From the NCBI GenBank assembly GCA_948567375.1, contig OX419762.1, positions 10,484,001 to 10,548,000 of the forward strand: 64,000 bases of DNA, read 5' to 3'. Made by a program: the position numbers and the translations under genes. The number at the start of each line of letters is the position of its first letter. Position 1 is the stretch's first letter. This DNA comes from Lunularia cruciata (taxonomy: Eukaryota > Streptophyta > Marchantiopsida > Lunulariales > Lunulariaceae). Shown piece after piece: positions 1 through 12,049 of the stretch. The notes under the pieces are model-generated. The model had not been told where the DNA came from. It made no database searches and saw nothing but the letters and a program-made list of their open reading frames with translations.

Positions 1-281
1 AAGTAGAAGATGATGCAAAAGAGATATCCATGGAAGAACTAGTAGCAGAAGATCTAAACCAAGAGCACACAACATGGCTCCTTGAGAACGAAATTTGCCA
101 AACAAGAGAACCATTGGTGAGGAAACCATTTGTCTTGGGAGATCTTTGTCCTAAAGAGAGGCTTCTGCCTTGTGATGACCTTCAGCAAAAAAAGCCATTG
201 CACATGGAAGTTCCTTTGCCTGAAAATTCACAAATAAATGTTGCACTAATAGATCAAGAACCACAATTAATGACAGTTTGA
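1..281 (+). mobile_element. Family T tail fragment at window edge
   Basis: An 83-codon frame (30-281) ends here and the element runs off the left edge. It shares with 54640-54790 a run of matching sequence centred on the peptide LGDLCPKER, preceded by similar codons around a Leu-Asn/Asp-Gln/Lys-Glu-His segment. In the 54.7-kb copy this stretch lies about 400 bp before an LTR-like end, so I read it as the 3' part of a decayed LTR element. No catalytic motif is visible and the function is unknown. The stretch 282-479 shows nothing I can assign. Confidence 0.4.
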
Positions 282-479
282 TTATATCAACTACTCACAT
301 GTAGAAGTAGCAATTGCTCACCAAAGTGCATGCTTACTAATTTATTTTTTATGGTTGGGCCAACACCTTAAATATCCACTTGGGGCTTGGATCCTTTCCT
401 CTTTCTACAAATCAACTTGAGTGAGATTGGCTATGCTTCCTCACCCTTGGCAATAAGTTTTACTTAGACCTTCAAAATT

Positions 480-2995
480 TGAGAGAATGTGTCTATGTGA
501 CGAGAGTTTGGAAGTGAGAAAGAGAATTGGGAATGATGAGAGGCGATAAGGGAAAGGAAGTGGGTACCCCTAGTGCACCAAGGTGGATGAGAAGTGCACC
601 CAAATTCATAATCAAAGCTCCAAGATTAGTTAAGTGAGGATTGTGCTATAGATAGGAATTGGTTTGCAACAAGAAGTTAAAATTATTGTTATGGAATTGG
701 GAGTTGAGTGATCATGCAATGTTGCATGAAATACAACATAATTGGGATACAAGGCTAGAGAATCTGAATGGGAGATCTTTTTTTGGACTAAGGAGCATTG
801 GTAGAGAGTGATGGGGCTCAATAATTCACCTCCAAATGGTATGACTTTGGATAATGTGTGAATTCACCCAAACTTGACAATCAAGTCCAAGTTCAAAGTC
901 ACTTTTAGAGATAAGAAGATCAAAGATGGTTGGTCTATTCTAGGTATCAAGGATCATGCAAGGAAAATCCTAGTTGAATCAGTCATGAATTTTTTCAAAT
1001 CCAAACAAACAACCTACTTCAACAATAGCCATGCAAATCTTCTTTGAGTATTTATACCTAGGAAAGCTTGTGGATTAGGCAATGATATTCAGGGCAAGGG
1101 CAAGAGAACTTGCAAGAATGATGAATGAGGAAGAAGAAGTGATTTTGTGTCTCCTTTTGCTATCAATTTCTACTTGGGGATAGACTTACTAACCTCAAAA
1201 GAGAAGAACAAGTACCCAAACTATTTCTTCCTTGGGGCATTTTGACAAACCTAGGGACCAAGCACTGATTGTACAAAAGTACTTAGAGGTTGAAGCAAAA
1301 TTCTTGGACAAGGAAGTATGTGGAGGTAAAAGGAGCCTTCATTACCTTGGGCTTCAAGAAGCAAAGGCAATAGTAGGCTGCCATGGAGTTGTTACTTAGG
1401 AAACAACCCGCAACTCCTTCTAGGCCTAAGGCAGAGTCTACAAAGAGGACAAGGAGGATCCTTGTGGAGGAAGAAGAGGAGGACAATGAAGAAGAATTCT
1501 AGGATGAGAGCTGCATTAGGCCACAACCAGATCCCACTCTAACATCCAACAAACAATCTTTCATGAGGATCATAATCTTGTTAGACAGGATGCAGTTAAA
1601 GATCAGGGTGGAGAAGTACAAATCTACTCCAATTTAAAAATTTACAGGCAAATTTACCGCAATGCAAATTGGCACAAAATTACAAACAATTAAAAATTTA
1701 CCAAGTACAAATCTAAATTTTTTTTACCAAAGGAACAAGAAGCCTATCCTTCTAGCCCAAAGAAGAGTATGGTAGGGTTCAAGGATGATAAAATCTCCTC
1801 TATTTCCACCTGTAGGAGAAGTAGGGCTAAGGGAGGAAGGAGTCCTTTGTGTTGAAGAGGTGCTCAAGGCAACAAATGTAGGCTCCTACTAGGAAAAGGA
1901 AGAAAATCAAGCCAAAGGTGGACTTTGAAGAGAAGACTACAAGTGGGACAAAGTGTCATCCAAGATGGAGGTACAAGCCATAGAAAAATTGGTATTTGAG
2001 CAATGGGAATTTAACATCTTCATTGAGATCAAGAGGGAAGAGAAAAGTACCTTGGTTTCATTTAAAATGGTAAGAGGGGAGAGTTCAAGCAAGAAAGAGA
2101 CTAGGCTAATCATGGTAGTACCACTTTCTCAACTAGTGGTATACAAGGTTGGCCAACCCTAGAATTAATGGAGCAACTCTTCCACACATATGTGGAGTCT
2201 CATGGTCCAATCATAGATAATGCCACCCTCATCAATCACCTTCATTACATGGTGCAAGAAGTAAACTTGGAAATGATAAAGGTGAGGGATGAACTAAAGG
2301 AAGTTCAAGCTCAACACTTGGAGATGGGTACACAAAACAATGACTTGTCATAGGAAGGGCCAAGCTTAAGGAAGAAGGTGTGGCCTTGGAGAAGAAGGTT
2401 TGGAGGTAAGGACAATGAAGCAAAAGACATTTGAATTAAAGGAAGAAGTGTTGCATCAATGCCTTAAGCTTGAGGAACAAGTAAAGGCTTAGGTGGAAGA
2501 TATTGATGCATTTAAGGGAGAAGTGAAAAAGATAAAGATGTCCCCTCATGATGGTGGAAGTTTTTCATCAAGAGGAGCTATGCATAGCTAACATTCAAGT
2601 GAAGAAGCTCATAGAAAGTCTTAAGTAGAAGGAGGACAAACGTGAGGAGGATCAATCAGCCATTTGAGGAGAAATTGTGGCTAGGATGGAGGAGAGTCAA
2701 ACCCAATTCAACCTAGAGAAGGACAAATTTTTGGTGAGGATGGAGATGGCATAAGACCATTTTGAAGAGATTGCAAAGGAGATAAAAATGGCCTCCTTGG
2801 AAAATTGAAGACTTGGGACTCTAGATCCCAAGCGCATGCACTACAACAAAGATCTACATGGATGAGTGGCCATAGTAGCTATCCAAGAAATTTAGTGCTC
2901 ACACCTTGAAGAAGTTTGAGGAATCCAAGAAAGCATTGTTGGAGGAACTCACAAGGTACCAAGAACAAGTAGAGTTGCTAATCAAGATTTGTAAG
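480..2995 (+). mobile_element. Family G copy 1: decayed coiled-coil-rich element
   Basis: Decayed coding matter on the + strand, rich in Glu, Lys and Leu, with coiled-coil-like stretches (for example 2168-2353 and about 2380-2990). Two separate blocks, 2050-2165 and 2300-2530, match the reverse strand of 50160-50640 (G copy 3) in the same order, so this is a dispersed repeat family rather than a host gene. A basic/acidic segment lies at 1440-1500. I do not recognise the family. The structure suits a gag-like protein of a non-autonomous LTR element, but no zinc knuckle, protease or polymerase is visible. Many breaks; old. It abuts repeat R1 at 2996. Confidence 0.4.
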
Positions 2996-3954
2996 TGCTG
3001 GCTGGGTTAATCCAATCCCATTGTAGAGAATGTAGGATGCTATGGGTGGAAGGGAAGTGATGGTAAAATCCTTGTGAAGCTGGCCAAAATTGCAGCAGCA
3101 GCAAATAAGACTATAGTTAGGATTCTAATAGCTGCAATTATAGTTAGGATTCTCATAGCTGGTCATAATTCCACTAAGAGGTGGAATCTCTTGTAAACAC
3201 TTACCCTTGGGGATGGCTCAAGGATCTATCATCCTCACAAACCCTTGGAGATGGCTCAAGGATCTATTATCCTCACGAACCCTTCGAGATGGCTCAAGGA
3301 TCTATTACCCTCACGAACCCTTGGAGATGGCACAAGGATCTATTCCCCTCATGAACCCTTTGGCCTTTGTGGTGTGTCATTGACTACTTGGACAACATGT
3401 TTGGGAGGTAGCTTCCTAATATAGCCTCCTACTTATCTAGCCAATGCAACCACTAACAAAGGAGCATTGATTCACAACACAAGATACATAGCTTTCAAGA
3501 AAATGTACTTACTCATTCATATCATGCAAAAAACTAGGATAGGACTTTGGTGGGTTTAAAATTAGGCCTGGCCACATTGACCTTGAGATGTAGAGTAATG
3601 TTATAAACCCATTGGGAAAAAGAATGGCCGATTCTTATAGTTACACTAGTCAGCCTCTCCCATAGGTAGAAAGATCATAGCTCCTTAAGACTCTCTTCTT
3701 CTTAGAGAATCTTCCACTATTGTGTATTCAAGCTAGAAGATTACCCTCACAAGTGGGGACAATCATCTCTAAATAGCAGCTCTAATGCTAAAAAGAATTT
3801 CATATCTATCCTAAGCACTATATTAATTGAGGTTGTCACCACCTTTGCAGCCCATGCCATAAATGCCAATTGGCTTTCCTCCCTTAGATGCTCTTCCTCT
3901 AGAGATACACAACCTTCTTTGTTTATGCATAGTTGAACTCTTAATTATTTTCTC
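2996..3954. repeat. Repeat R1, left part (LTR-like)
   Basis: From 2996 the sequence aligns with 16745-17520 (repeat R2), starting with TGYTGGYTGGGTTARTCC in both. The match continues through shared blocks such as CATTGACCTTRAGATGTAGAG up to the poly-pyrimidine stretch at 3941-3954. There R1 is interrupted by S1 and resumes at 5873. The length (about 1 kb without the insertion), a TG start and a TATA-like box near the right end in R2 (17668-17676) suggest a decayed LTR, but no clear CA end was found. Confidence 0.5.
3203..3354. repeat. 38-bp tandem repeat, four units
   Basis: Four consecutive 38-bp units begin at 3203, 3241, 3279 and 3317, each starting ACCCTTSGRGATGGC and ending CCTCAYRA. 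They differ from one another at only a few positions. The matching place in repeat R2 (about 16920-16957) has a single unit, so the array expanded in R1 after the two copies separated. Confidence 0.85.
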
Positions 3955-5872
3955 TGATGGTACCCACATTTTTCATTTTGGACAAGTTTTGAAGAAAAAG
4001 TGCCTTGCTGAAACCAAATTGAAACCAAATGGAGAAGAAATGAAGGGAAATCTGTGTTTGGATTAGGCTTGAGGTAGTCAACTTTGTGTTGGAGGAAGAA
4101 GGACTTAGATTAGATCAGATCCAAAGAAGCTTACTTTGTGTCGGAGGAAGAAAAACTTGGATTAGACTTTGAAGGAGGGCAGACCCGAAGGATGAATGGA
4201 AGTTGCAGGTCAGGATTACTGCGGAGGCTATATCTCAATGAAAATTTTTTCAAATCATGCATACTATATTTCTTTGGAAGCATCTAGTTTAGGGCTCTCC
4301 GTTGCCACCAAAATCGCTGAGTTTGGAGGTTTGTAGTAGAAGTTACAAGCATTTGAAGTTTTGAGAATAAATGTATAGAGTAGTTGAGTGTCTTTGGGTT
4401 CATAGTACTTTGGGTCTATGTTCTTGAGGACTTATATGACTTTTGGGCCTCTACAATTTTGGGTTAGAAGCTTCTTTGCCTCAGGATGAAGGTGACCAGA
4501 TTTGAGGTAGTTGGACCTTGGAGTGCAATGAAGATGACTCTGGGGAGTCTTGTCAAAGCATCAAAGGAAGTTAGAGTAGGGAAAGAAGATATTAGGATAC
4601 CCAGGACTTCAATTTCAGCTCTGATTGAAGATAAGATAGAATTAGAAGACAAATAGTAGTATTGAATGAACCCAAAGTGCAAGATCAGACAATAAGTGTT
4701 ATCAGGTCAGTTACATGAGCGATTAGGGGAAAGTGGGTTACAAATTGAAGGCGTAGATAGTGTACCCATGCTTTCAATTACAATTCTTGATGAGGATATA
4801 GTAAAATTAGCAAAGGAATTGATAGTAGTGGAACCCGAAGTAAAGGAAGTAGGAGTACAAATGTCTTTGGAGTTGACATTGGAGACATTAGAGAGAAGTG
4901 GGTTAGAAGATAGAGATGAAGATAGATTAGATATGATTGTGATTGGAGATCAGAGTGAAGAAATAGTAGAATTGGTAGAAGAGTTAGTAGTTGCCAAACC
5001 CAAGGATAGAGAAGTCTGTGACGTTACTTCAGGTTTGGAAGAGGAAGTCGAGGTAGACATCGGATCGGATTAGGAACAATTTTGGGATAAGAAGAGGCAG
5101 ATATGAAGTGTTGCATTGTCATTTTGAATCTGGAGGTTGTTAGAGTTGTTAGGAAGTAGTTTAGGGAGTTAGATAACTCTCAAGAGCTCTACCTATTTCA
5201 AAGCAGCATTTGCAGTGCCATTTTGTTCAATATTCATTTTCATGAGAATAGATAAAGCGAGGTGCTAATTTCAATGCTTGTTGCTTGAGCTTAATTCTGA
5301 GTATCAACTCTGTGTCTGTGTTTGTGACTGTTAAGAGAATTTAAAAGTGCAAGTTAGTGTGTTTGTTGGATGTTGGATTCTACAACCTTGATCTTCATTT
5401 TGTGTGTGTGATCTTGAGTGAAGTGCAATCTGAGCAATGCCTTGATAGATCTGAGAGGAATTGTAGTGTTGGTAGTATTTTGCATTTGTGAGTGCAGTGT
5501 TGAGTTGATGTGAAGCAATTTTGATCGAGGAAGTTGTGCCTTCAGTGGAAGGGTGGAACACAATTTTAAGGCAAAGTCAATTTGTAGTGAAGTGCCATTT
5601 TTTGGGAGAGACTGAATCATCACAATCAATATTGTTTGGAAATATTTCAAAGATTTGTGATTATGGTGACAAATTGTTGTGACAAGATAGTGAGTTAGTG
5701 CTTGTTACTCTCTTTTGGGTGTGGTTTCTACCTAAGAGATTAAAGAGGCAACCAAGAAGAACTAAAATTGTTACTATTTGCTTTGTATTTGACTAATTTT
5801 GATCAGTATCTCTGTGTGAACAAACTTTACTTACTTGATGACCGCAAAAGTGATATTAGTCAAGTTGTCACA
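3955..5872 (+). mobile_element. S1: 1.9-kb LTR-type insertion with target duplication
   Basis: A 1918-bp segment starting TGATGGTACCC and ending GTTGTCACA lies inside repeat R1. It is flanked by the 5-bp direct repeat TTCTC (3950-3954 and 5873-5877), and R2 at 17.5 kb shows the unoccupied site with a single TTCTC. TG...CA ends plus a 5-bp duplication are the signature of LTR-retroelement integration. No internal copy of the ends is seen, so a long solo LTR is the best reading. A 125-codon acidic frame (4696-5073) sits inside but resembles nothing I know. The last 350 bp match 36897-37264 (S2). Fossil, moderately old. Confidence 0.7.
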
Positions 5873-6035
5873 TTCTCCTAACTACTCTACATTCCTAGAA
5901 TTCTTCTCTTCCCATATTTTTAGACATTGTCCATACTTGGTCCTTGCTCAAAGACATTTCTTTCCCATACCACATTAATGCTCCCAATTGGTATTCTTAT
6001 AGAAGATCTTTTTTGCCTTGAAAAATAGCCCTCTC
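5873..6035. repeat. Repeat R1, right part
   Basis: Continuation of R1 after the S1 insertion. It matches 17560-17700 of R2 (shared CTACATTCCT-like, TTCTTCTCTTCCCA and CTTTTTTGCCTTG blocks). The first five bases are the right copy of the S1 target duplication. Confidence 0.6.
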
Positions 6036-8200
6036 CTAAGTCCTTGCACTCCGAGAAAGACTAAAAGGGGGTTACTTCTTCTTCTTGTTTTTATTTCCAA
6101 TTGAGCCTCCATCTTGTAAAAGGTTCATGTATGATCCCTCTGCAAGTAATCCTTGGAGATAGTCTCCCTTACATTGATGAATGCATCTATATGAGCCAAC
6201 TACAAGGACCTACCTAAGCAACAACCCCACATGTTAGCCTATTATATGAGGTAAATGAATTGGGTATTTTTGATTTCTTATCAAAAGGCATTGAAGGCAC
6301 TATTTTCTTTAACATCTTGTAAGCCCAATTGATGGTACAATTGAATCAAGGTTTTGCAATATATCATACTTGAAAAAATATGCAATACTTGGTAGTATAC
6401 CATAGGTTCCAACAACTCTCCAACATGGTGATAATCTCTTGCACTCCTATAGGGTGGGTTTGCATTGTGGGGCAATAGTGTGGCTTCTTCTTATACAAGA
6501 AATGATGAATCCTTCTACAATAAGGTACCTCCAAATATAGTCCTTCTTTGAGTTCCATATTGAGACCCTGAGGAAGGGTGTCTAGAGGTGTGGGCAATTT
6601 GGTCAACTCCATGTTTGAGAGCACAATGCTGATTGGTGTGGTACCTTGGAAGCTAAGGGACAAATAGCACAACATAGTATTGGTTGATACCATTAACCCG
6701 GTATGGTCTTTGAACAAATAGATACATGAGGGATTTGATCATGCCTAAGTACATAACTAAAATCCTCATGCATTGCTATGGGAATTATGGACCTTCTTAC
6801 TTGGATCCTCTAATCTGGGTGATAAGTTATAGGAAGCCCTTTTACTATGGGCTTGCTTGATTTAGGTATATGTGAAATAGCTTCAAGACAACTAGAACCA
6901 CTCGAATAAGCCTCCTACATCTTATCATCTAGAATTGATCATATACAAGCTAAGTGCATTATCAAAGTGTATGTCAAAGAGTAATTTAAGGCCATGCCTT
7001 CAAGTATTGCCCAACATGTTGCATTATAATCAATTAAAACAAGCAATATTTCCTTTTGAATATCTTGAATTAAATTTACATATCATCTTGCACATTACCT
7101 TGCAATAAATGTTCATTCCTTTTGCATATCAATGGCTCCGGCCACTTTGTACCTATTTTTCTAGGATTATGAGGGCTTGATCCACCACTTGAGTAGAATT
7201 AGTTTGGGTTTTCTCTCCCAATTGCTTGAAGGCGGTCTTAAGTTCCTAGATCATGATGTTGATCTAAACATTTTGTGACCCCATATCATTGATGATGGTG
7301 GCATTGCAAGCACCTTGCATCTCATGTCCATGTAGATTCTCATGATCTCCTTATCAAACACTCATAATACTTAGATATATTCCCATGTTGGACATACATG
7401 CAGCTTCAATACCAACCCTTGATTTACCAACTTGAGGTAGCCCACCAAATACCTCAAAGTAAAGTAAGGGGAATTTACTGCCATGTAAGTTAGTTGTGAG
7501 GATTTTCTAACCAAATATCCCCTCATATGGCCTTGGCCATTACATATTGGGTCCTCTGAAGTTCCCAAAAGTCAATCTTTTATGCCCACAACATGCTCCA
7601 TGCATATTGTTGCCCATAGAGATACATGTTGGTTAATGGCTGCTCCCATAGTAAGGACGGCCAAGTCAAAATGGTAAATCTCATCTACCTAGGTGGATAC
7701 CAATTCTTCCCATTATAATCAACTAAAGCAAGCAAATATTTCCCTTTGCATATTTTGCATTAAAAGGATACTAGACCGAGCACTCCTTGTCTACTTTACA
7801 AAATGCTACAACTACCACTTTGACTTGATTCACCCTTATGGTGTAGAATGTCATAAACAATGGTAGGGTGGTGATGGAAATTGGGTTATAATTGGACTTG
7901 TGGGTGGGTGGGTTGAATCACCAACTATAACCATTCTTGGAAGTCATGGGAGTCCTACAAGACTTACTTCTCAAGCTTTAGGGATCGGGTAACTCTTAGC
8001 TCTAGTGCCTTGATTGCCATCATCTACAAGGCACAACTTTCTGGCCCCTTTATATTTCTCATGTGTGGGACAATTATTACCTTTTCCACAAGCTCCTGGA
8101 GTTTTAGGGCTTGAGATGCAATCATGAAGAATGAAATTTTTTGTCCCAAATGACTGTACTTTTGCTAGTTGCTTCACTAGCTCCATGGCTTCCATATTCG
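6036..8200 (-). other. Unassigned decayed sequence, minus-strand coding bias
   Basis: The longest frames here lie on the minus strand (117 codons at 6364-6717; 74 codons at 7971-8195 with Cys-rich and Lys-rich runs), but none carries a motif I recognise. A short direct repeat links 7021-7080 and 7714-7770 (both contain TATAATCAAYTAAARCAAGCAA). The region runs without a visible border into the G-like sequence to its right and may be the downstream part of that element. No host gene is supported. Confidence 0.3.
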
Positions 8201-11010
8201 ATTGGACTCATGCTTGATCTGTCAAGCTAGAAGTCAAGACTTCCTTGAGCTTTGCCTCTTCAACTACTCTTATTGGTTAAAGGCAAGGAATTCTTACAGT
8301 ATTCCCCTCTTCTAGGGTCACCCCCTTTTGTATGGCTCTAGTTATAGTTTTGGGTCCCATGATGTCTCCTAACTTGAGATGTTGCTTCTTAGTTTTGTAA
8401 GGACTTATCTGGCTTATCCTTTCTTCTAGTAAGTCTAGAACGGTAGCCTCCTATGGGTTTTGAGGTGATTCTTCCCACAACATATTGAGTACATCTACTA
8501 TATGAGTGACTTCTATTGTACTTCCCATATTTTGATATTTGTTGATAATTAGACCTCCTTTGGCTGGTGAGCTTGCCATCCCTTAACTCCACTTCTTATG
8601 GGGTCACCACTTCTCTCTAGGGATATTCTGCCCATAGCTTCCCTATGTATAGGACTACTTCTTGTATCCTTATCTTGGACTAGGCTACTTCTTGCCTTCT
8701 TTCCAAGAGAGGACTTGGATTAGTTTCTTGCACCTAAAGGAATAATAGGCTAGGATGAACTAGAGGCAAGATATTAGCCTCCTCTAGGGCCTCCTTTACT
8801 TGGTGAACTTGCTCCATCATCTCTAGGGCCTTCTTTCCAAGATCCTCTACCTATAGAATCTCCAGGTTCATTGTCATTATTCTCCTCATCTTCCTCTACT
8901 TCAGAGTCTTGTTCCTTTGTGGGCATCTCCTACTTGTTATGGTTGATGAACCAAAGCAATTGGCTTATTCTCTACTCAAGATTTTGGATCTGGACCTTAA
9001 GGTCATTTTGGGATCTTTGTTGATCCCACTTCCAAGTGCACTTCATGCCTCTTCTCCTTATAATAGAGGAGATGCTTTTAATACCAAGCCTTCTTCATAG
9101 TTAGCTCATTTAGGTCAGCCAAAGGAAAGCTACTTCTCATTCAAGTTTTTGTCTTGCTTCCTCTCAATTGCTCTTGTCTTTCTCCAAAGTTTAGATAGTT
9201 GCTTCCAATTTGGATTGGGAATTCTTGCCAGTTTGCATGAATTCTTGATGGTTTTGGTCAACCAACAATTTCTTGTTGGTTCTGGTCGACACCCATATCT
9301 TCTCTACCATAGCTTTGGAGTCTACCTTAGTGTGACGTGCCTGATCCCACAATAACTAGAGTTTTCCCTCATTTTTCTTCTTCTCCAAGTGAGTGCATTC
9401 TAATTGGGCATCCAAAGTGAAGTTCTTTGCCTTGGTGAGTTGGACTTGCAACTCCATCTCTGCCAACTCCTTGGTAAGTTTGGCAGACTCCTTAAGCCTC
9501 CTTCAACCACTTGGGATACTTCTTGGACCAGGCTAGTTCTGCCTCCTAGAATTTATAGGAGCTTTCCCTTGTAATGCTCTAACTCATCTTGTTGTTCTAG
9601 AATTTTATTGTAGGCCAACTAACTACATCTTAGGTATATCAAAACAGATAAGGCTCCAAGTATCTATGCTTGATTAGGGTTTTCTATCCACTTATCAAAG
9701 CATTCTGTGCTTATTATGCTATTGATAAGAATGTCCATCATGTGAGATGATACCTCCAACCTATCTTGTTCTATGTGATCATCTTCCTACAATCTCTATG
9801 TAAGGAATATAGGACAGAATCCTATAGACTTGTGTGGGAGGGACTCTAGTACCATTGCTAAGGCATGAGAGAAGAAACTTACCCTGAGTCCTTTGTAAAG
9901 TCCTAAGACTCTTGCCAATTGGTTTGCAAGTTTCAAGTTCCCACTCTTACCTTGGGTATGCTTGGTAAGTTGTCTTCTAATTGGATGATGTCTGATTCCC
10001 CAAATGGTTTGGTACCCATCCGTCTCTAAAAAATGGGAAGTGTAAGCTTTAGGTTTCTAGCTTTGGTTCCATTTCCTTTAGAGGTAGCTGATCTACTCTT
10101 GGGTATGAGATGATCTGCCTCTTCCTCTCCTTTGGTGGGAGTATTTATCCTCACTCTCTATTTCTTTGTCTCTATTGACACAAATGAGGACACTGTTATG
10201 CCCTTGTCGGGGTTGGTTTCCTTCTTTCTCTTATTGTGAGCAACTTCTTTTTCCATAAGATACTTTGTTCCATTAACTTTTCTTCCATTCCACAATGATA
10301 GGATCCATCTATAGTTTCAATAAGCTTGCCCGCTCCTTATTTCTCCACTTTTTGAAATTGGTGATCAACAAGGCTGTCACATGGGGACTCCTATTTTGGC
10401 TTCCAATCCACTTTACCACTTCTTGGTAACCTTTCTTGAAGATAGGAAGCTTTTGATACTTCCTTGGTCAAATTATCCTTCTGGAGGGTACCCAAGGCTA
10501 GATGTTTGAGGATTGCCATAATTATGGGCCCCATAAGAGAAGGTCTTCCTCTTTTTGCCTTCTTTATTGGGGCTGCCTTCCTAAAGCTTGAACAACCTTC
10601 ATGCAACTTAGTGAATATTACAGGAGTGTAATCCAATGCTTCCCTATGTATCACACTTTTGATTAAGGCATCAACTTCTAGTACTCCATAGGAGTATCAC
10701 AATTTCTTGCCAAATTTACTAGGGATTCAGCAAACCCGATCATTGAACTTGAGCACCAACTCTTTCTTGTAAAGTGGAACTTCTTTGTCTTCTTGTCAAA
10801 ATAAGTTTTTTGCTTGGCTTGAGTGGTGTATTGCATGTATAGTGCACATAAATTCTTTTCATTTAGATCATTAAGTACAAAAACCCTTTCCTTTGTGCTT
10901 TCTCCCTCGTCAAACCAAGACATCTTGTTTGATTGACTGGTAAGGATTCTAAGGAAAGAAGCTAAGAACTCAATTGTTAAGAACAGCCTTTTGCCCGTAG
11001 ACAAGTTGAA
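8200..11010 (-). mobile_element. Family G-like element (copy 2), decayed
   Basis: Minus-strand decayed coding matter. It includes an 87-codon frame (10391-10654), a 108-codon frame (10678-11004), coiled-coil-like Glu/Lys/Gln/Leu-rich sequence around 9150-9620, and an Arg/Lys/Ser-rich frame (8389-8592) of the kind found at the nucleic-acid-binding end of gag proteins. Composition and layout resemble G copies 1 and 3, but I could not align it to them with confidence, so membership is tentative. Many breaks. It lies just downstream, in element orientation, of integrase remnants of element H, so it might instead be part of that element. Confidence 0.3.
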
Positions 11011-11049
11011 AATGGGGTGTGCCCCATAGTTAGCTTATTATAGTGTGGT

Positions 11050-11500
11050 AAGCCCATAGTGCACCTACTAACTTTTGATCCTAATTAGTGGGGTTTATAT
11101 TGATCTTTTTCTAAAATGGTCAGCAAAATCCCATTAATGCATTTGACTTGAATATTTTCCTAGGGATGCTATCAAGTAGGCCTTTTATGTTGGATACCAT
11201 ATGTGTTTTAAATCTTGTACTCCTTTGTTGATGAAATGTGACCTATTGTTTGTGACAATGGATAAGGAAACACCAAATCAAGGAAAAATATTTTGTGCAA
11301 AAACTTGAATGGCGACTACTGCTTAGTTATTGACAAATGATTTTGCTTCTACCCACTTTGTGTTATAGTCAACTACAAATATGATGTATCAATGTCAAGT
11401 CCGCCATGTTTTGCAATTGATTGGCCCCATAAAGTTGATTCTCCATTGTGGAATGGTTGTGCTACCAACATTGGGTGGAAGTACATAAATTATCAAGTAG
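11050..11500 (-). pseudogene. Integrase remnant of element H
   Basis: Minus-strand translation shows the DDE-type integrase core of gypsy elements: the Asp-Tyr-x-Thr-Lys-Trp-Val-Glu-Ala block near 11370-11340 and the segment leading to the second catalytic Asp near 11270-11230. Fossil only; it is decayed throughout. A long inverted repeat overlaps its upstream end. Confidence 0.6.
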
Positions 11501-11652
11501 TAGGTTTACCTATCTATTGGTAGGCATCACATATACATGCATATCAGTAATTGCACATGACACCAACCGATATGCATGTATATGTGATGCCTACCAATAG
11601 ATAGGTAAATCCACTTCTTAATACTTTAAATACTTCCACCCAGTGTTGCATG
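11461..11652. repeat. Long inverted repeat, arms about 85 bp
   Basis: The arms at about 11461-11545 and 11569-11652 are reverse complements. The inner 43 bp (GGTTTACCTATCTATTGGTA onward) match nearly perfectly and the outer half matches with scattered differences. The loop is about 23 bp. The left arm continues smoothly into integrase-like sequence of element H. A perfect hairpin would be exceptional in sequence this decayed. Confidence 0.85.
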
Positions 11653-12049
11653 AATAATATTGGTTGGTATCATGGGTGTCTTTTTGCAAGTTAATGGTGG
11701 CATATCCACCATTAGCTTGTAAATAAATTTTGTGAGAAGTAAGCTTTCCTAACTATTGCTTGTCCAATTCATCAAAGTGGCATGCCTTTAATACTACAAG
11801 AATTTCTTCAAGGCCAATACACTTGAAGCACTCAACCATTTCTTCAAGGCCAATATTGGATGAGCATAGATTGAGTGCTCTATGCCCATCCAATATATAT
11901 CTCTATATAATATTGTGAAAGGAAGATGATATATGAAAACTCGTATGGTTTGTTTATGGTAAATTGGATGGCACTTTTTACCTAGATAAGTAATGTTTAA
12001 TTTTATCCATCCAATTTGATTGGGTTGTCACCATGTCCCATACATTAAA

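Noticed and set aside
3203-3354. CRISPR-like array
   Set aside because: The 38-bp units are contiguous with no spacers; an ordinary tandem repeat in eukaryotic repeat DNA.
4696-5073. 125-codon acidic frame as a possible host gene
   Set aside because: It lies wholly inside the S1 insertion, which has LTR-type ends and a target duplication; low-complexity Glu/Val/Leu content and no recognisable domain.
2996-6035. R1 as the 3' LTR of family G copy 1
   Set aside because: They are adjacent, but R2 at 16745 is not next to G sequence and no polypurine tract is evident before 2996.
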